Shown: positions 1-9,173, counted from the stretch's first letter. The stretch is 25,263 bases of DNA from a virus (IMGVR_UViG_3300027754_000402:1-25263), one strand, 5' to 3'. A program made the numbers and translations. The notes: generated from the sequence alone by a model not told the origin.

Positions 1-1191
1 CAACTCGCGCAATTCCTCAAAAACCATGAGCAGATTAAGCAGTTCGAAAATCTGTTTGCTGAAGTCGATGTGTCTACATCTACCCTTGAGGCGGTCGCAA
101 TAGAAGCTGCAAACGCAAGCGCCAAAGCGAACCTAATAGATGGCCTGAAGGAATTAGTAGAGCAGGCGCTAATTGAGTCTGGCAACGCTAGAGCTGGGCT
201 TAATAATTGCTTGAGTCTTATCAACGCTATATCTAACGATTTAAACCTTACACCATCATCTATTATTGATCTTGTGGCACCGTTAATTTCAGCAGTAACA
301 CTACAAAAAGCTTATGACAGCTCAACGGACCCGGAGATATTAACCGACGCCACTAGGCGAGCCTTATCGGTAAAAATTGGAACGGGATCAAATTCTGATT
401 ACGTGTACGAGGGAATAAACGCGGCGGGAACAATAACATTTTCTGTAAATGGATTCGGGGATGTAATAGGGCGCCAACTCAATGGAGTAACACTCACTAA
501 CGCTGGTACTGGGTTAAACTTACTGGCAGACGATGGGGCATATTATGATTACACGCTTTTTGCAGCTCCTCTCCAAAATTCCTATAACAATTCAATTCCT
601 CCTGAGATTCTAACCGCTCCGGGTATCGATGCTCTTATTCTTAGACGTGGCACCGCAGCGGACACAGACGACGTTCTAGTTGTTCAAAATAATGCAGGCA
701 CTGTTAAATTCGCTGTCACTGGAAATGGAGTTATAACAGGCGGTGGCAGTAATGGCCTAAATATCACTTCAGATGGACGATTATACGGCACCGCGCTGCA
801 CAATAACGCTGGGGCTGTGACTGGTGCGACTAATCAATATATTGCCTCTGGCAGCTATACTCCCACGCTAACAAACGTTACAAACGTGGCGGCTTCTACG
901 GCTAGATTATGCACATGGTCTAGGCTCGGAAATTCTGTAACAGTCAGCGGTCAGCTAGACATAGATTTAACCACTACATTGCTAGCGTCCGAGGTTGGAA
1001 TGAGCCTTCCTATTCCGTCGGCATTGACTACAGCGTTTCAGTTGGGTGGCACTGCCAACTCCATGTCATCACAGTCTATCTGGGGCATTCAAGCGGATGC
1101 TGTGAATGACAGGGCGAAATTTAAGGCCACTGGGATAGTGCCTGTGACCAACGATACTTACACATTTATTTTCAAGTATGAAGTGCTCTAA
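1..1191 (+). CDS. Tail-fibre-like virion protein, 5' end outside window
   Basis: The reading frame is open from base 1, so the gene starts upstream; 396 residues are visible. A GTG at 70 is in frame but is probably internal. The visible N-terminal part is helical and Ala/Leu-rich. The middle has two similar stretches (DSSTDPEILTDATRRAL and later NSIPPEILTAPGIDAL, each followed by a DYVYEG/DDVLVVQ-like beta segment), which suggests repeated beta modules. The last ~120 residues (GSYTPTLTNVTNV onward) resemble a beta-sandwich domain common at the C-terminus of phage fibres and collar proteins. A role in the virion tail or host contact is inferred from this domain and the neighbours. Confidence 0.6.
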   Translation, partial: QLAQFLKNHEQIKQFENLFAEVDVSTSTLEAVAIEAANASAKANLIDGLKELVEQALIESGNARAGLNNCLSLINAISNDLNLTPSSIIDLVAPLISAVTLQKAYDSSTDPEILTDATRRALSVKIGTGSNSDYVYEGINAAGTITFSVNGFGDVIGRQLNGVTLTNAGTGLNLLADDGAYYDYTLFAAPLQNSYNNSIPPEILTAPGIDALILRRGTAADTDDVLVVQNNAGTVKFAVTGNGVITGGGSNGLNITSDGRLYGTALHNNAGAVTGATNQYIASGSYTPTLTNVTNVAASTARLCTWSRLGNSVTVSGQLDIDLTTTLLASEVGMSLPIPSALTTAFQLGGTANSMSSQSIWGIQADAVNDRAKFKATGIVPVTNDTYTFIFKYEVL

Positions 1192-1203
1192 CAGGTGACT
1201 AAA

Positions 1204-1410
1204 ATGACAGACCCAGAAATTGAGCAGTTAGACCCGACGAAAGTAAGAATTACCGAAGTAGTGTCAAAAGTCACAGAATATGACATACCCGCGCTACAGA
1301 AGAAAAGGGCAAGACTTGTCGCATGGAATGAGCAGGCGGTGGCTGGAAGAAATGCAGAAATTGCAGAGATTGACCGTATTTTAAACCTAATCGCAGAGAC
1401 AACACCATGA
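1204..1410 (+). CDS. Small hypothetical protein, helical
   Basis: Encodes 68 residues. The ATG at 1204 is preferred over the in-frame GTG at 1195 because AGGTG at 1193-1197 is well placed as its ribosome binding site. The C-terminal half (PALQKKRARLVAWNEQAVAG to the end) is charged, with heptad-like spacing as in a short coiled coil. It lies between a fibre-like gene and another small gene, and its last codons overlap the next ATG (ATGA at 1407-1410), indicating translational coupling. No family recognised; a chaperone or minor structural role is only a guess. Confidence 0.65.
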   Translation: MTDPEIEQLDPTKVRITEVVSKVTEYDIPALQKKRARLVAWNEQAVAGRNAEIAEIDRILNLIAETTP

Positions 1411-1742
1411 CAGTCACGGTAAAAAACATAATTCCGCCAAAGCGAGCGGAGAACGCGCAGACTACTCAGTACACCGCGACGAACTGCAAGACGATAATTG
1501 ATAAATTCACAGTGACCAACACCACGGGGGGCGCTGTAGCATTTAGCGTCAACCTAGTGCCTTTGGCGGGCTCAGCGAGCGCCGCAAACATAGTTATTAG
1601 CGCGAAAAGCATCGCAGCGGGTGAATGCTATACCTGCCCTGAATTAGTCGGGCAAACGCTTGAGTCTGGTGGGTTTATATCTACCCTCGCTGGCGCCGCA
1701 ACATCACTGACAATTAACGCATCGGGCCGAGAGATCACATAA
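1407..1742 (+). CDS. Small beta-rich protein of the virion region
   Basis: Encodes 111 residues rich in Thr, Ala, Val and Ser with alternating hydrophobic residues, as in an all-beta fold. It resembles in size and composition the 111-residue protein at 6334-6669 (N-terminal Pro-rich strand, central Ala/Thr-rich strands, Gly near the end), so the two may be the same structural class. Start overlaps the preceding stop (ATGA). The setting suggests a virion or head-tail accessory protein; no family is recognised with certainty. Confidence 0.65.
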   Translation: MTVTVKNIIPPKRAENAQTTQYTATNCKTIIDKFTVTNTTGGAVAFSVNLVPLAGSASAANIVISAKSIAAGECYTCPELVGQTLESGGFISTLAGAATSLTINASGREIT

Positions 1743-1747
1743 GTTGC

Positions 1748-1792
1748 AAAAGTGACAATTTTGGGCAATAATTGACGCGCTGAGTCACTTTT
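1748..1792 (+). other. Inverted repeat between structural genes
   Basis: AAAAGTGAC at 1748-1756 is the perfect reverse complement of GTCACTTTT at 1784-1792, and CAATT/AATTG inside the loop can extend the stem. There is no T-run after it, so a classical terminator is unlikely. It sits in the 83-base gap before the 1826 gene and may be an RNA processing or stability hairpin in the late mRNA. Confidence 0.4.
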
Positions 1793-1825
1793 AGCCGCCA
1801 GCAGCTTTCCCCTAGTGGAGACCTC

Positions 1826-2269
1826 ATGACCAGCATAGATTGGCTAGAAAAAAACCTCCGTGAATCGCTTGGATTATCAGATGCGGCTATTGCGTGGCTT
1901 GTCATGCTGTACGGAGTTATTCAGGTATTCGACGACTTTGCAGACGGCGATAAAGTTGAGCGCGCAGACCTCGACAGCGCAATCTGGAACGCGCTTATAG
2001 CAATGCCACAAAATTCCTTTTACATGCAGAATTCTAATGTTCTCGCCCCCGTTATGGCATCCGCCCTACTACGCTGGAAAGCCTCAGACCTAGCCGAAAA
2101 ATCAGGCAATGCGAGCGCCTTAGCCTTCGCATGGCGTGCCAGCTATTACGATGTTGTTTTGATGGCCTATCAATTAGTTCACGGCGCAGCATTGGCGATG
2201 GAAAATTCAGCCAAAGTGCTTAATCTGTACGGTGAAAAGTTCCCCGAATATCTAGCGGAGTTTAAATAA
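1826..2269 (+). CDS. Hypothetical protein of the ejection-gene cluster
   Basis: Encodes 147 residues, mainly helical (MTSIDWLEKNLRESLGLSD at the start, then hydrophobic AWLVMLYGVIQVF). It contains no clear signal peptide; the hydrophobic stretch at about residues 22-34 is short for a membrane span. A ribosome site (GTGGAGACC) precedes the ATG. It overlaps the next gene by one base (TAATG), so it is translated together with the ejection proteins. A minor virion or assembly role is inferred from position only. Confidence 0.65.
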   Translation: MTSIDWLEKNLRESLGLSDAAIAWLVMLYGVIQVFDDFADGDKVERADLDSAIWNALIAMPQNSFYMQNSNVLAPVMASALLRWKASDLAEKSGNASALAFAWRASYYDVVLMAYQLVHGAALAMENSAKVLNLYGEKFPEYLAEFK

Positions 2270-3012
2270 TGCCTGAGCCAATAACGACTGCAATGGCGGT
2301 CATGGGTGGAAGTTCAATAATTGGCGGAGCAATGAACGCCAATGCGGCGAAAAAGGCAGGCAAACAGCAAGCGCAATCCGCACAAATGGGGGTTGAAGAG
2401 CAGCGCCGACAATTCGAAGCTTTGCAGGCAGGATTAGCGCCTTATGCACAAGCTGGTGTGCCAGCGTTAGCAGGGCAGAAAAATCTTATCGGGCTAGGCG
2501 GTGCGGATGCGCAAGCTCAGGCCATACAGCAATTGCAAGACAGTCCGATGTTTAGACAATTGGCCCAGCAGGGTGAAAATGCCATTCTACAAAATGCATC
2601 TGCTACTGGCGGGTTGAGGGGTGGTAACACTCAGGCTGCACTAGCACAATTTAGGCCAAACATGCTAAGCGCACTAATTGACCAGCAGTATGGAAGGCTT
2701 GGCGGAATAGCAAGCATGGGTCAAAACTCGGTATTGAACACCGGACAAGCGGGGATGCAAACCGGCCAGAACATAGCCGGACTTTACGGCCAGCAGGGCG
2801 CAGCGCAGGCGGGTGCGACACTAGGCAGGGCTAACGCTATAGGTCAGGGCATTAACGGTGTTGCGCAAGCATTCGGCGGTTTTATGGGTAATGGCGGCTT
2901 TAGTCAGTTTGGCGGAAAAACGCCTCCTCCTGCTGGTAGCGGTGGGTTTGGGTTTATGGAGACAAATAGCGGCATTGACCCCAACGCATATTACAATGGG
3001 GTGAAATATTAA
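2269..3012 (+). CDS. Probable DNA ejection protein (P22 gp7-like)
   Basis: Encodes 247 residues. It opens with a Gly/Ala-rich hydrophobic segment (MAVMGGSSIIGGAMNANAA), followed by a Gln/Ala-rich helical region and a Gly/Gln repeat-like C-terminal half ending in aromatic-glycine runs. This composition is typical of proteins annotated as phage DNA transfer proteins, which are carried in the capsid and enter the cell envelope to help DNA entry. It is the first of three consecutive genes of this type in the P22 gp7-gp20-gp16 size order. It overlaps the preceding gene (TAATG) and ends directly before the next ATG. The assignment rests on composition, order and size rather than a catalytic motif. 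Confidence 0.65.
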   Translation: MPEPITTAMAVMGGSSIIGGAMNANAAKKAGKQQAQSAQMGVEEQRRQFEALQAGLAPYAQAGVPALAGQKNLIGLGGADAQAQAIQQLQDSPMFRQLAQQGENAILQNASATGGLRGGNTQAALAQFRPNMLSALIDQQYGRLGGIASMGQNSVLNTGQAGMQTGQNIAGLYGQQGAAQAGATLGRANAIGQGINGVAQAFGGFMGNGGFSQFGGKTPPPAGSGGFGFMETNSGIDPNAYYNGVKY

Positions 3013-4281
3013 ATGGAGCCGCTAAACTATAACGTCAACATTCCCAACCCAGTGCAAGCATTTCAGAACGGGATGATTAACCAGCAGAACATCAAAGCCC
3101 AGCAAACCGAAATGGCGAACTTGGCGGAAGACCGCCAGCGGCAAGCAGAAGACCGGCAAAAGGCGCAGCTGCAAGCGGCGTGGGCGGCTAAAGGCGCAGA
3201 GGAACAAAAGGCTGATTTATTGATGGGCGGGCAGGTTCTTTCTGCGCTCAATTCAAAAAATAGCGATGCGGCGTTAAATCTCATCAAGACGCGAATGGAG
3301 GGTTATAAAAACTCGGGAAACAATCAGCAGGCTTCCGTTTTGCAGTCTTACGTTGACGCTATAGAAAAAGACCCAGCAACGGCAGCACAGGGTATCCAGT
3401 ACATGATGGCCACAGTTCCCGGCGGCGACAAAATAATCGAATCGCTCAACAAGATTGCATTAGCACCCGGCGAACTGCAAAAGCAAACATCAGAAAAAGA
3501 AACATCCACTGCTAACTTGGCAAAAATTAAGGCCGAGACGAACCGGATAAACGCGGACATCATGCGCGGAAGCTCGGTAAATTCAACCGCCAACAAAAAA
3601 GACTGGGACGAGTACCAGCGGTTATTGAAAATTGACCCAGCTCAAGCCGCAGCATTCGGCCGTGCTGCCAATTTCGTCTCGCAGGAAGGAATGAAGCTAT
3701 CTGATTTTAACTCCAAACAAATAGCGTCGGCGTCTGATGCAGCGGTAGCTAATTCGGCGGATGCTGGGAAGTACGCTACCGCAGCAGAGCAAATAAGAAA
3801 GGCTGGCTTAAGCGGTGGTCTATTCAGTTCGTGGGGTGAAAAATACAAAGAGATCACCGGCGATCAAGACGGAATAACTAAATTACGCAAGCAGGCGATG
3901 GAAATTGTGAATAGCGAGGCCATAAAAGCGCTTCCGCCCGGATCTGCTACTGATAGAGACATCACGCTAGCCCGTGAGCCATTTCCGACCGACAAAGCCA
4001 ATGGCGAATATGTAGCTAACTGGCTTGAATCGGTTGCCCGCTTAAGTGCAAAAAAAGCAGAGTACGAAGAGCATAAAGCTGAATTTATAGCGAAAAATGG
4101 CGGCCAACGTGATGCTAGCGGAGGTACTACATTATCAACGTGGAAGGCCAAGCAAGAGGAGCAAGCGAAGGCTGATAAGGCAGGAAATTCAGTGACAGTT
4201 AATGGGGTCTCTTATGAGCGGCCTGCCAACTTTACTGATCAGCAGTGGGCGACCTATAAACAGCAGATGGGTGTTAAATAA
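3013..4281 (+). CDS. Probable internal virion / ejection protein (P22 gp20-like)
   Basis: Encodes 422 residues, almost entirely predicted helix. Residues about 15-80 are Gln/Arg/Ala-rich (RQRQAEDRQKAQLQAAW) as in a coiled coil, and another long polar helix lies near residues 155-180. There are no enzymatic motifs. It lies between two likely ejection proteins, and its length is close to P22 gp20 (about 470 residues). The start codon follows the previous stop without a gap, and the stop overlaps the next ATG (TAATG). A role as capsid-internal protein released with the DNA is inferred from context and composition. Confidence 0.6.
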   Translation: MEPLNYNVNIPNPVQAFQNGMINQQNIKAQQTEMANLAEDRQRQAEDRQKAQLQAAWAAKGAEEQKADLLMGGQVLSALNSKNSDAALNLIKTRMEGYKNSGNNQQASVLQSYVDAIEKDPATAAQGIQYMMATVPGGDKIIESLNKIALAPGELQKQTSEKETSTANLAKIKAETNRINADIMRGSSVNSTANKKDWDEYQRLLKIDPAQAAAFGRAANFVSQEGMKLSDFNSKQIASASDAAVANSADAGKYATAAEQIRKAGLSGGLFSSWGEKYKEITGDQDGITKLRKQAMEIVNSEAIKALPPGSATDRDITLAREPFPTDKANGEYVANWLESVARLSAKKAEYEEHKAEFIAKNGGQRDASGGTTLSTWKAKQEEQAKADKAGNSVTVNGVSYERPANFTDQQWATYKQQMGVK

Positions 4282-6296
4282 TGAGCCCTGAAGAGTGGCT
4301 AGCGTCACAACAGCCTGATAGCCCAGCGGCGACATCAGCTATGTCACCAGAGGCGTGGTTGGCCACCCAGCAGCAAGGCATAGGCGACGTTTTTGGCGAC
4401 CTAAAGCCGGGGCAGCAATTCCAGCAGGGGCCAGCACAATCCGGCCAAACAGCGCAACCAGCAGCCACACAAGATGGCGGAATATTGTCCAGCCTGAAAG
4501 AAGCGTTAACCGGCGAACAGCGGGCCACAGATGCCACTAGAACTTTGCCAGATTGGGTTAATATGCCCGAGATGAATGAGATAAGCACAACCGGCCTAAA
4601 AACTGGGCTAGCTACTCTTACCGGTTCGCCACAGGAAGTTGCGCAAATAATCAAAGCCAACTACCCGAACACTCAAGTGCGTCAGGATGAAAAAGGCAAC
4701 TACATCTTAAAGTCCTCCATGGATGGAGCAGAGTACGCAATTAAGCCCGGCTTTCAGATGAGCGACCTGCCTAGAGCCGCTGGACTTGGGCTAGCATTTA
4801 CGCCAGCTGGCGGAGCTCGAACTATACTCGGAAGAATGGCCGCAGGGGCCGCAACACAAGGGGCTATTGAAGCTGGCCAAGCCGCGTCGGGTGGGCAGTT
4901 CAATCCTGAAGAGGTTTTGCTGGCAGGAGCAATTCCGGGGGTGACTGGGACACTAGCGGCAGGAGCTAGGGCAGCAAAAGGGGCGGGGCAACAAATGCTA
5001 GGCACTGCTGCTCCGCCTGTTCCTATTCGCGGATTAGCCGAGGCCGAGGCCGCTAAGATTCCGTTTACTACCTCTGATGCTTTTCCGCCAAAAAATCAGG
5101 TTTCAAATTTTCTTATTGGTGCAGGTGAGCGCATTCCAGTAGCTGGAACAGGGCCGGTACAAGCCGCCAAACAAGACGCAAGAGAGCTGGCGGTCAAGCA
5201 GCTATTCACTGACTATGGATCGCCAGAAATTGCGGACGCATCAGAAAAGGTGATGAAGGATTTGCTGAAAAAGCGCGGCGATGATTTAACGCGATATTCA
5301 GGTATGAAAAACGACGTCATAAACCGCCTTTCAGACCCCCAGCTTCCACCAGTACCGGTAGTTAATGCCGTGGCGGCAACAGATCAAGAAATAGCGAGAT
5401 TATCGAGTCTGAGGCTGGATGAGTTAAATCCTGTAATAGCGAAGCTAGAAAACTGGAAAAGCGCAATTCAGGGGCAGGGGCTTGATAATATCGAATCGCT
5501 GAGAAAAGTAGTTGGGGAGTCATTTAAATCTGCGGAAATGGCAGGCGTAAGGTCTGAAGCTGAAAAATCACTTTCATCAATATATGGGCCATTGCGCACA
5601 GACATGGGAGAGTTTATTAAAACGCACGGGCAGCCTCAGGACTTTAACAAGTGGTCGGTTGCGAATAAAGAACTTTCAGCTATGCAGAATGAATTAAAAA
5701 ACACCACCTTAAAATCAATGATAAAGCGAGGTCAGGCTACTCCTGAAATTATCGAGAAAGCGTTATTCAGCAAAAAGAAAAGTGATGCGCGCATTTTATA
5801 TAATTCGCTTTCGCAAGACGGTCAAAACCAAGCCAAGCGAGCCCTAATTGCTAAAGCCATAAGTGATGCTGGTGGGGTTGAAGACTTAAGCACTGCGAAG
5901 TTTGCTACGAGCATTAAAAAATTAGGCGCACCCATTGGCATCATGTTTAATGGTGATGAACTGGCTAGAGTGCAGGGGTTGCGAGTAGCACTAAGGGCCA
6001 CAAGACGTGCAGAAACAGCGGCATTAAACCCACAAACAGGGGCAACGCTAGCCGTGCCTGCTGTGGTTGGTGGATTGACGGCGCTATTTGGTGGCGGGAA
6101 TAGTGGTTTTGCTGCTCTTGGGGCGGTGGCCGGAGCTGGCGGGCTTGCTAGAGCTTATGAATCTAAACCTGTCAGAAACCTGTTAATAGCACTTTCCAGA
6201 GTACCGCCAGAAAGCGACGAGGCTGCCCGTATTATGGCAAAGCTTAATACTACATTGCAGGCCACCACAGATGCACAAAACAAGAGCCGCAACTAA
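4281..6296 (+). CDS. Probable large ejection protein (P22 gp16-like)
   Basis: Encodes 671 residues. The N-terminus carries a tandem motif: SPEEWLASQQ at residues 2-11 and SPEAWLATQQ at 22-31. Residues about 165-245 are Ala/Gly-rich and amphipathic (AAGLGLAFTPAGGARTILGR), and a second Gly/Ala-rich hydrophobic stretch lies near 590-625 (LAVPAVVGGLTALFGGG); both could insert into membranes. The middle is charged and helical. Position as third gene of the ejection set and size fit P22 gp16 (about 610 residues), which helps DNA cross the cytoplasmic membrane. There is no recognisable lytic transglycosylase motif. The function is inferred. Confidence 0.6.
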   Translation: MSPEEWLASQQPDSPAATSAMSPEAWLATQQQGIGDVFGDLKPGQQFQQGPAQSGQTAQPAATQDGGILSSLKEALTGEQRATDATRTLPDWVNMPEMNEISTTGLKTGLATLTGSPQEVAQIIKANYPNTQVRQDEKGNYILKSSMDGAEYAIKPGFQMSDLPRAAGLGLAFTPAGGARTILGRMAAGAATQGAIEAGQAASGGQFNPEEVLLAGAIPGVTGTLAAGARAAKGAGQQMLGTAAPPVPIRGLAEAEAAKIPFTTSDAFPPKNQVSNFLIGAGERIPVAGTGPVQAAKQDARELAVKQLFTDYGSPEIADASEKVMKDLLKKRGDDLTRYSGMKNDVINRLSDPQLPPVPVVNAVAATDQEIARLSSLRLDELNPVIAKLENWKSAIQGQGLDNIESLRKVVGESFKSAEMAGVRSEAEKSLSSIYGPLRTDMGEFIKTHGQPQDFNKWSVANKELSAMQNELKNTTLKSMIKRGQATPEIIEKALFSKKKSDARILYNSLSQDGQNQAKRALIAKAISDAGGVEDLSTAKFATSIKKLGAPIGIMFNGDELARVQGLRVALRATRRAETAALNPQTGATLAVPAVVGGLTALFGGGNSGFAALGAVAGAGGLARAYESKPVRNLLIALSRVPPESDEAARIMAKLNTTLQATTDAQNKSRN

Positions 6297-6333
6297 CACC
6301 AAACATTCCAGCAAAATCACACAGGGTTAAATT

Positions 6334-6669
6334 ATGTCCAGCTCACAAATCCCATTTTTACCATTAGGCCCAACGGTTAGCTTTACTGCTGCAACACCAA
6401 CAGCACCAACAGCCGTTCAGGCGCCTGTAAAATCCACAGAAACAAGTGCTGGACAATTTAGAATCGTTAACTCGGGAGTAGTCGCGGTATTTTTGGCAAT
6501 TGGTAAAACAAGTGCAGAAGCGGTTACCAACGCCAGCGCAGTGGCTACATCCATTCCGCTACTGGCTGGCTCATCTCAAATTCTTCGGTTTCCTGCTGGG
6601 GCGTTCTTTACTGCCACATCTGCTTCTAGTACTTCAGTTGTTTACATAACACCGGGGCAGGGGTTATAA
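6334..6669 (+). CDS. Small beta-rich virion protein before the tailspike
   Basis: Encodes 111 residues, Ala/Ser/Thr/Val-rich, with alternating hydrophobic residues and few charges, as in a beta-sandwich. CAGGG ahead of the ATG serves as ribosome site. It ends one base before the tailspike ATG and so is translationally linked to it. It resembles the 1407-1742 product in length and composition. Genes in this position often encode head-tail or tailspike-anchoring accessory proteins; that role is inferred. Confidence 0.6.
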   Translation: MSSSQIPFLPLGPTVSFTAATPTAPTAVQAPVKSTETSAGQFRIVNSGVVAVFLAIGKTSAEAVTNASAVATSIPLLAGSSQILRFPAGAFFTATSASSTSVVYITPGQGL

Positions 6670-6670
6670 C

Positions 6671-8419
6671 ATGAGCGTCATAGAGGTTAAGCCACCATTT
6701 TATCAATTCAATGGAACAGACGGTCTGCCGTTAGAATCTGGATATTTGTATATCGGGACGGAAAACCTAGACCCCACGATAACAGCTAATCAAATTTCTG
6801 TTTATTGGGATTCCGCCAAGACAATAACGGCGGCACAGCCAATCCGGCTCTTGAATGGCTATCCTTCAAACAATGGGACAGCAGGGGTTTTATTTACCGG
6901 TGTTATTCACTCGCTAACAACTAAAGATTCAAATGGGTCGGTAGTTTTTAACTCAAATTCAGTATATGACCATTTTGGTGTTGAGTACTTAACAATAGTT
7001 TCAACCTTTGCCGATATTTCTGCCGCTCTTGCAACCATGTCAATAGGTCAACAATTCAGCCTTTTAGGGCATACTGTACAAGGTGTAGGCGGTGGAATTT
7101 TTGATGTCATTAGCTCTTCAGGGTTAACGGCAGACAATGGCACTATCGTCATTAGTGGAGCAAAAGCAGCAAAGCGAAAATACACATACATTGAAATGGA
7201 GTTTTTCGGATGTGTTCCTGCAACAACAGCAGATTGCGGCCCATATTTGCAATCTGCAATTAACTTGCAGCAATTTGATAGCAGTAAACGTACTCCAATT
7301 AAAACAAATTCTTGCGCTTACACTTTCACATCCCGAGTTGAAAAGGCATCTAGCCCATACGGAATTGATATATTCGGTGACAAAACTACTTTCAACTATA
7401 CAGGGTTGCCAGTAAGCACGGCATTAGTCACAACAATTGGCGGGTCAGGTAATCTTTGTCAAGCCATTATTAGCGGGATTACTGCAAATGGTCATGCGAC
7501 ATCAATATTTTTAGAGTCTCAAGGGCAGTGCGGGCAAGATATAAAATATTGCAAAATAGGAACAAATGCAGTTGGTTATTTATTGCACAACAAGTCAGTA
7601 GGTCAATTTACGGAATATTGCACGCTTGACCAGTGCGAAATTTTCACTTCGTGTACTACGGCAATGGAGTATAGAAAAACATCCGGTGATCAGTCATTCC
7701 ATGGATCAGGAATGAAAAATAGATGTTTGGTTAACACTCCAACAACAGGAACTCCATCGGTGTTACTTGTAGGCGCCGACTGTTTGCCCTATAACGCTCC
7801 TCTTGATGTGCAGGTGTGGAGTAAAGTAGGCACTGCTGTGTTAATTAAAAATAATAATACCGGAACGCCTGCAATAAACAATTGTAACTGGCATGGTGCC
7901 ATCACTATAGAACCGTTCACCACAATTACTCTTGCGTCAGGATACGATAGAACATTTTTTACTGGCACAATAAATTCAAATAACGAAGCTACGCTATACG
8001 GTGTTCTAAAGCATTTAGACACTATCATTATGAATTCTGACGGCAATGTGCGGTTAATACCGAAGACATCAACAAAGCGCAATATTGCATTAACTACCGG
8101 TGCAAATAATGTCTCGTTGAGCTGGTGGGCTGGGTTTTTAGGCCCGGGCCCGGGTACAACTGGATGCAGCTTGTGCCATGTTTGGGTAGAAGCGCCGAAT
8201 TACTATTATTCTTATCTATTATCGCTAGGGAGAAGCCCTTATGGCGCAGGTAATGTTGTGACTTTAGCCAACCATTACGCTTTTAACGTTGCAGGATATG
8301 GCGCCCCAACATTTACGCTAGATGCTTCAAATAATTTGGTAATCACAAATGCGGGGTACCCAGCATCAGGCGTCAATGCCAATATAAGTCTTTCCGCTGT
8401 CGGGTGGCCGCAACCTTGA
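6671..8419 (+). CDS. Tailspike protein with P22-like head-binding domain
   Basis: Encodes 582 residues. Residues 1 to about 110 match the pattern of the P22 tailspike head-binding domain: PPFYQFNGTDGLPLESGYLY, then DPTITANQISVYWDSA, then AAQPIRLLNGYPSNNG. The rest starts with STFADISAALATMSIGQQFS and continues in Gly/Asn/Thr-rich short strands, as in a right-handed beta-helix of the pectate-lyase type. The C-terminal ~110 residues are aromatic and Gly-rich (SWWAGFLGPGPGTTG) and may be the trimerisation or receptor part. The N-terminus would attach the spike to the tail; the helix would bind or cleave a surface polysaccharide. Catalytic residues cannot be assigned by eye. Confidence 0.85.
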   Translation: MSVIEVKPPFYQFNGTDGLPLESGYLYIGTENLDPTITANQISVYWDSAKTITAAQPIRLLNGYPSNNGTAGVLFTGVIHSLTTKDSNGSVVFNSNSVYDHFGVEYLTIVSTFADISAALATMSIGQQFSLLGHTVQGVGGGIFDVISSSGLTADNGTIVISGAKAAKRKYTYIEMEFFGCVPATTADCGPYLQSAINLQQFDSSKRTPIKTNSCAYTFTSRVEKASSPYGIDIFGDKTTFNYTGLPVSTALVTTIGGSGNLCQAIISGITANGHATSIFLESQGQCGQDIKYCKIGTNAVGYLLHNKSVGQFTEYCTLDQCEIFTSCTTAMEYRKTSGDQSFHGSGMKNRCLVNTPTTGTPSVLLVGADCLPYNAPLDVQVWSKVGTAVLIKNNNTGTPAINNCNWHGAITIEPFTTITLASGYDRTFFTGTINSNNEATLYGVLKHLDTIIMNSDGNVRLIPKTSTKRNIALTTGANNVSLSWWAGFLGPGPGTTGCSLCHVWVEAPNYYYSYLLSLGRSPYGAGNVVTLANHYAFNVAGYGAPTFTLDASNNLVITNAGYPASGVNANISLSAVGWPQP

Positions 8420-8543
8420 CAGTCGCCCAAGTCGAAGATAATTGCAAACATCACCTAAATAAGGTTATTAAATGTTTCCTTCGTCATTCATGCAGATATG
8501 TTCTAAAATGCAACCTCTATCACCTCACCAACAGAGAAACATT

Positions 8544-8660
8544 ATGCCGAACAAATCGAAACCAGCAAACCCACCTGTTGCCAAGAAATCAAAAGCCAGC
8601 CAAGCAGTAACCAAAGTAAAGTCAACAAAAGGCAAGCCAACAAAAGGCGGTATGTGCTAA
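8544..8660 (+). CDS. Small lysine-rich basic peptide
   Basis: Encodes 38 residues, with about ten lysines, many Pro/Ala/Ser, and a duplicated TKGKPTKGG-type ending (the DNA repeats CAACAAAAGGC twice). The ATG at 8544 follows AGAGAA and is preferred over the upstream in-frame ATG at 8472, which has no ribosome site. The stop overlaps the next start (TAATG). A short, highly basic, probably disordered peptide could bind nucleic acid or membrane phosphate; no family is recognised. Confidence 0.5.
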   Translation: MPNKSKPANPPVAKKSKASQAVTKVKSTKGKPTKGGMC

Positions 8661-9055
8661 TGAGAAAAAGCCTAGCCCTAATGGTATTAGTCGCCGTGGT
8701 GTACATGCTCCCACTAGGAGCGGATCACGCATGGCAGCAGGAGTTGATCATCAAGTCGGCTTTGTCCATGGGGCTTGCGCTTTCCGCTTTGGCATTATCG
8801 AAAAAACCCTGCTTTATAGTCGTGGCAGGGTGTGAAATCCTTGCTTTGTTATATAATACAATCGTGGCTTTCTGTTATTCTATTGGGTATGTGGAGGTTG
8901 ATTGGTTATATAGCGCGGCAATGGATTCCCTGTTTGCCGTCGAAATTTTGGCGCTATCGCTGGGGCTGCTCGATGAGTTTAAACGATTACAATTCGATAC
9001 TGGCAGTGATCGTTACATCGGTGGCGCTGATAAAAACAATCTACGAATGGGTTAG
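8660..9055 (+). CDS. Multi-pass small membrane protein
   Basis: Encodes 131 residues. About four hydrophobic segments are visible: residues 4-20 (LALMVLVAVVYMLPLG), about 32-47, 50-72 (CFIVVAGCEILALLY) and 88-105 (LFAVEILALSLGLL), then a polar tail. The start is ATG at 8660, overlapping the previous stop. The last 83 bases also encode the start of another membrane protein in a different frame (8973). Placement after the tailspike is typical for lysis, superinfection-exclusion or surface-modifying genes; which applies cannot be decided from the sequence. Confidence 0.6.
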   Translation: MRKSLALMVLVAVVYMLPLGADHAWQQELIIKSALSMGLALSALALSKKPCFIVVAGCEILALLYNTIVAFCYSIGYVEVDWLYSAAMDSLFAVEILALSLGLLDEFKRLQFDTGSDRYIGGADKNNLRMG

Positions 9056-9173
9056 AGCTTACAATGAATCACGCGGAACATGCAGAGACGTTAACACCAT
9101 TGATCGACCGCCTACTGCCGCACGGGGTAGCGGTGCCGGTGGCTGGAGTGGGCGTGATAGCGCCGAGCGTTGA
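8973..9173 (+). CDS. Single-helix membrane protein, out of frame over two neighbours
   Basis: Encodes 66 residues. Starting at MSLNDYNSILAVIV, it has one hydrophobic helix (about residues 7-24) followed by KTIYEWVRAYNESR and a polar Gly/Arg-rich tail. It overlaps the 3' end of the 8660 gene and the 5' end of the 9064 gene in a third frame. The helix region aligns without gaps to the C-terminal helix of the 9064 product (LNDYNSI / LSDYASI, then LIKTIYE / IIKTIRE), about 11 identities in 33, which supports real coding. No strong ribosome site precedes the ATG (GGGGCTG only), so translational coupling is likely. A holin-like role is a possibility. Confidence 0.45.
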   Translation: MSLNDYNSILAVIVTSVALIKTIYEWVRAYNESRGTCRDVNTIDRPPTAARGSGAGGWSGRDSAER

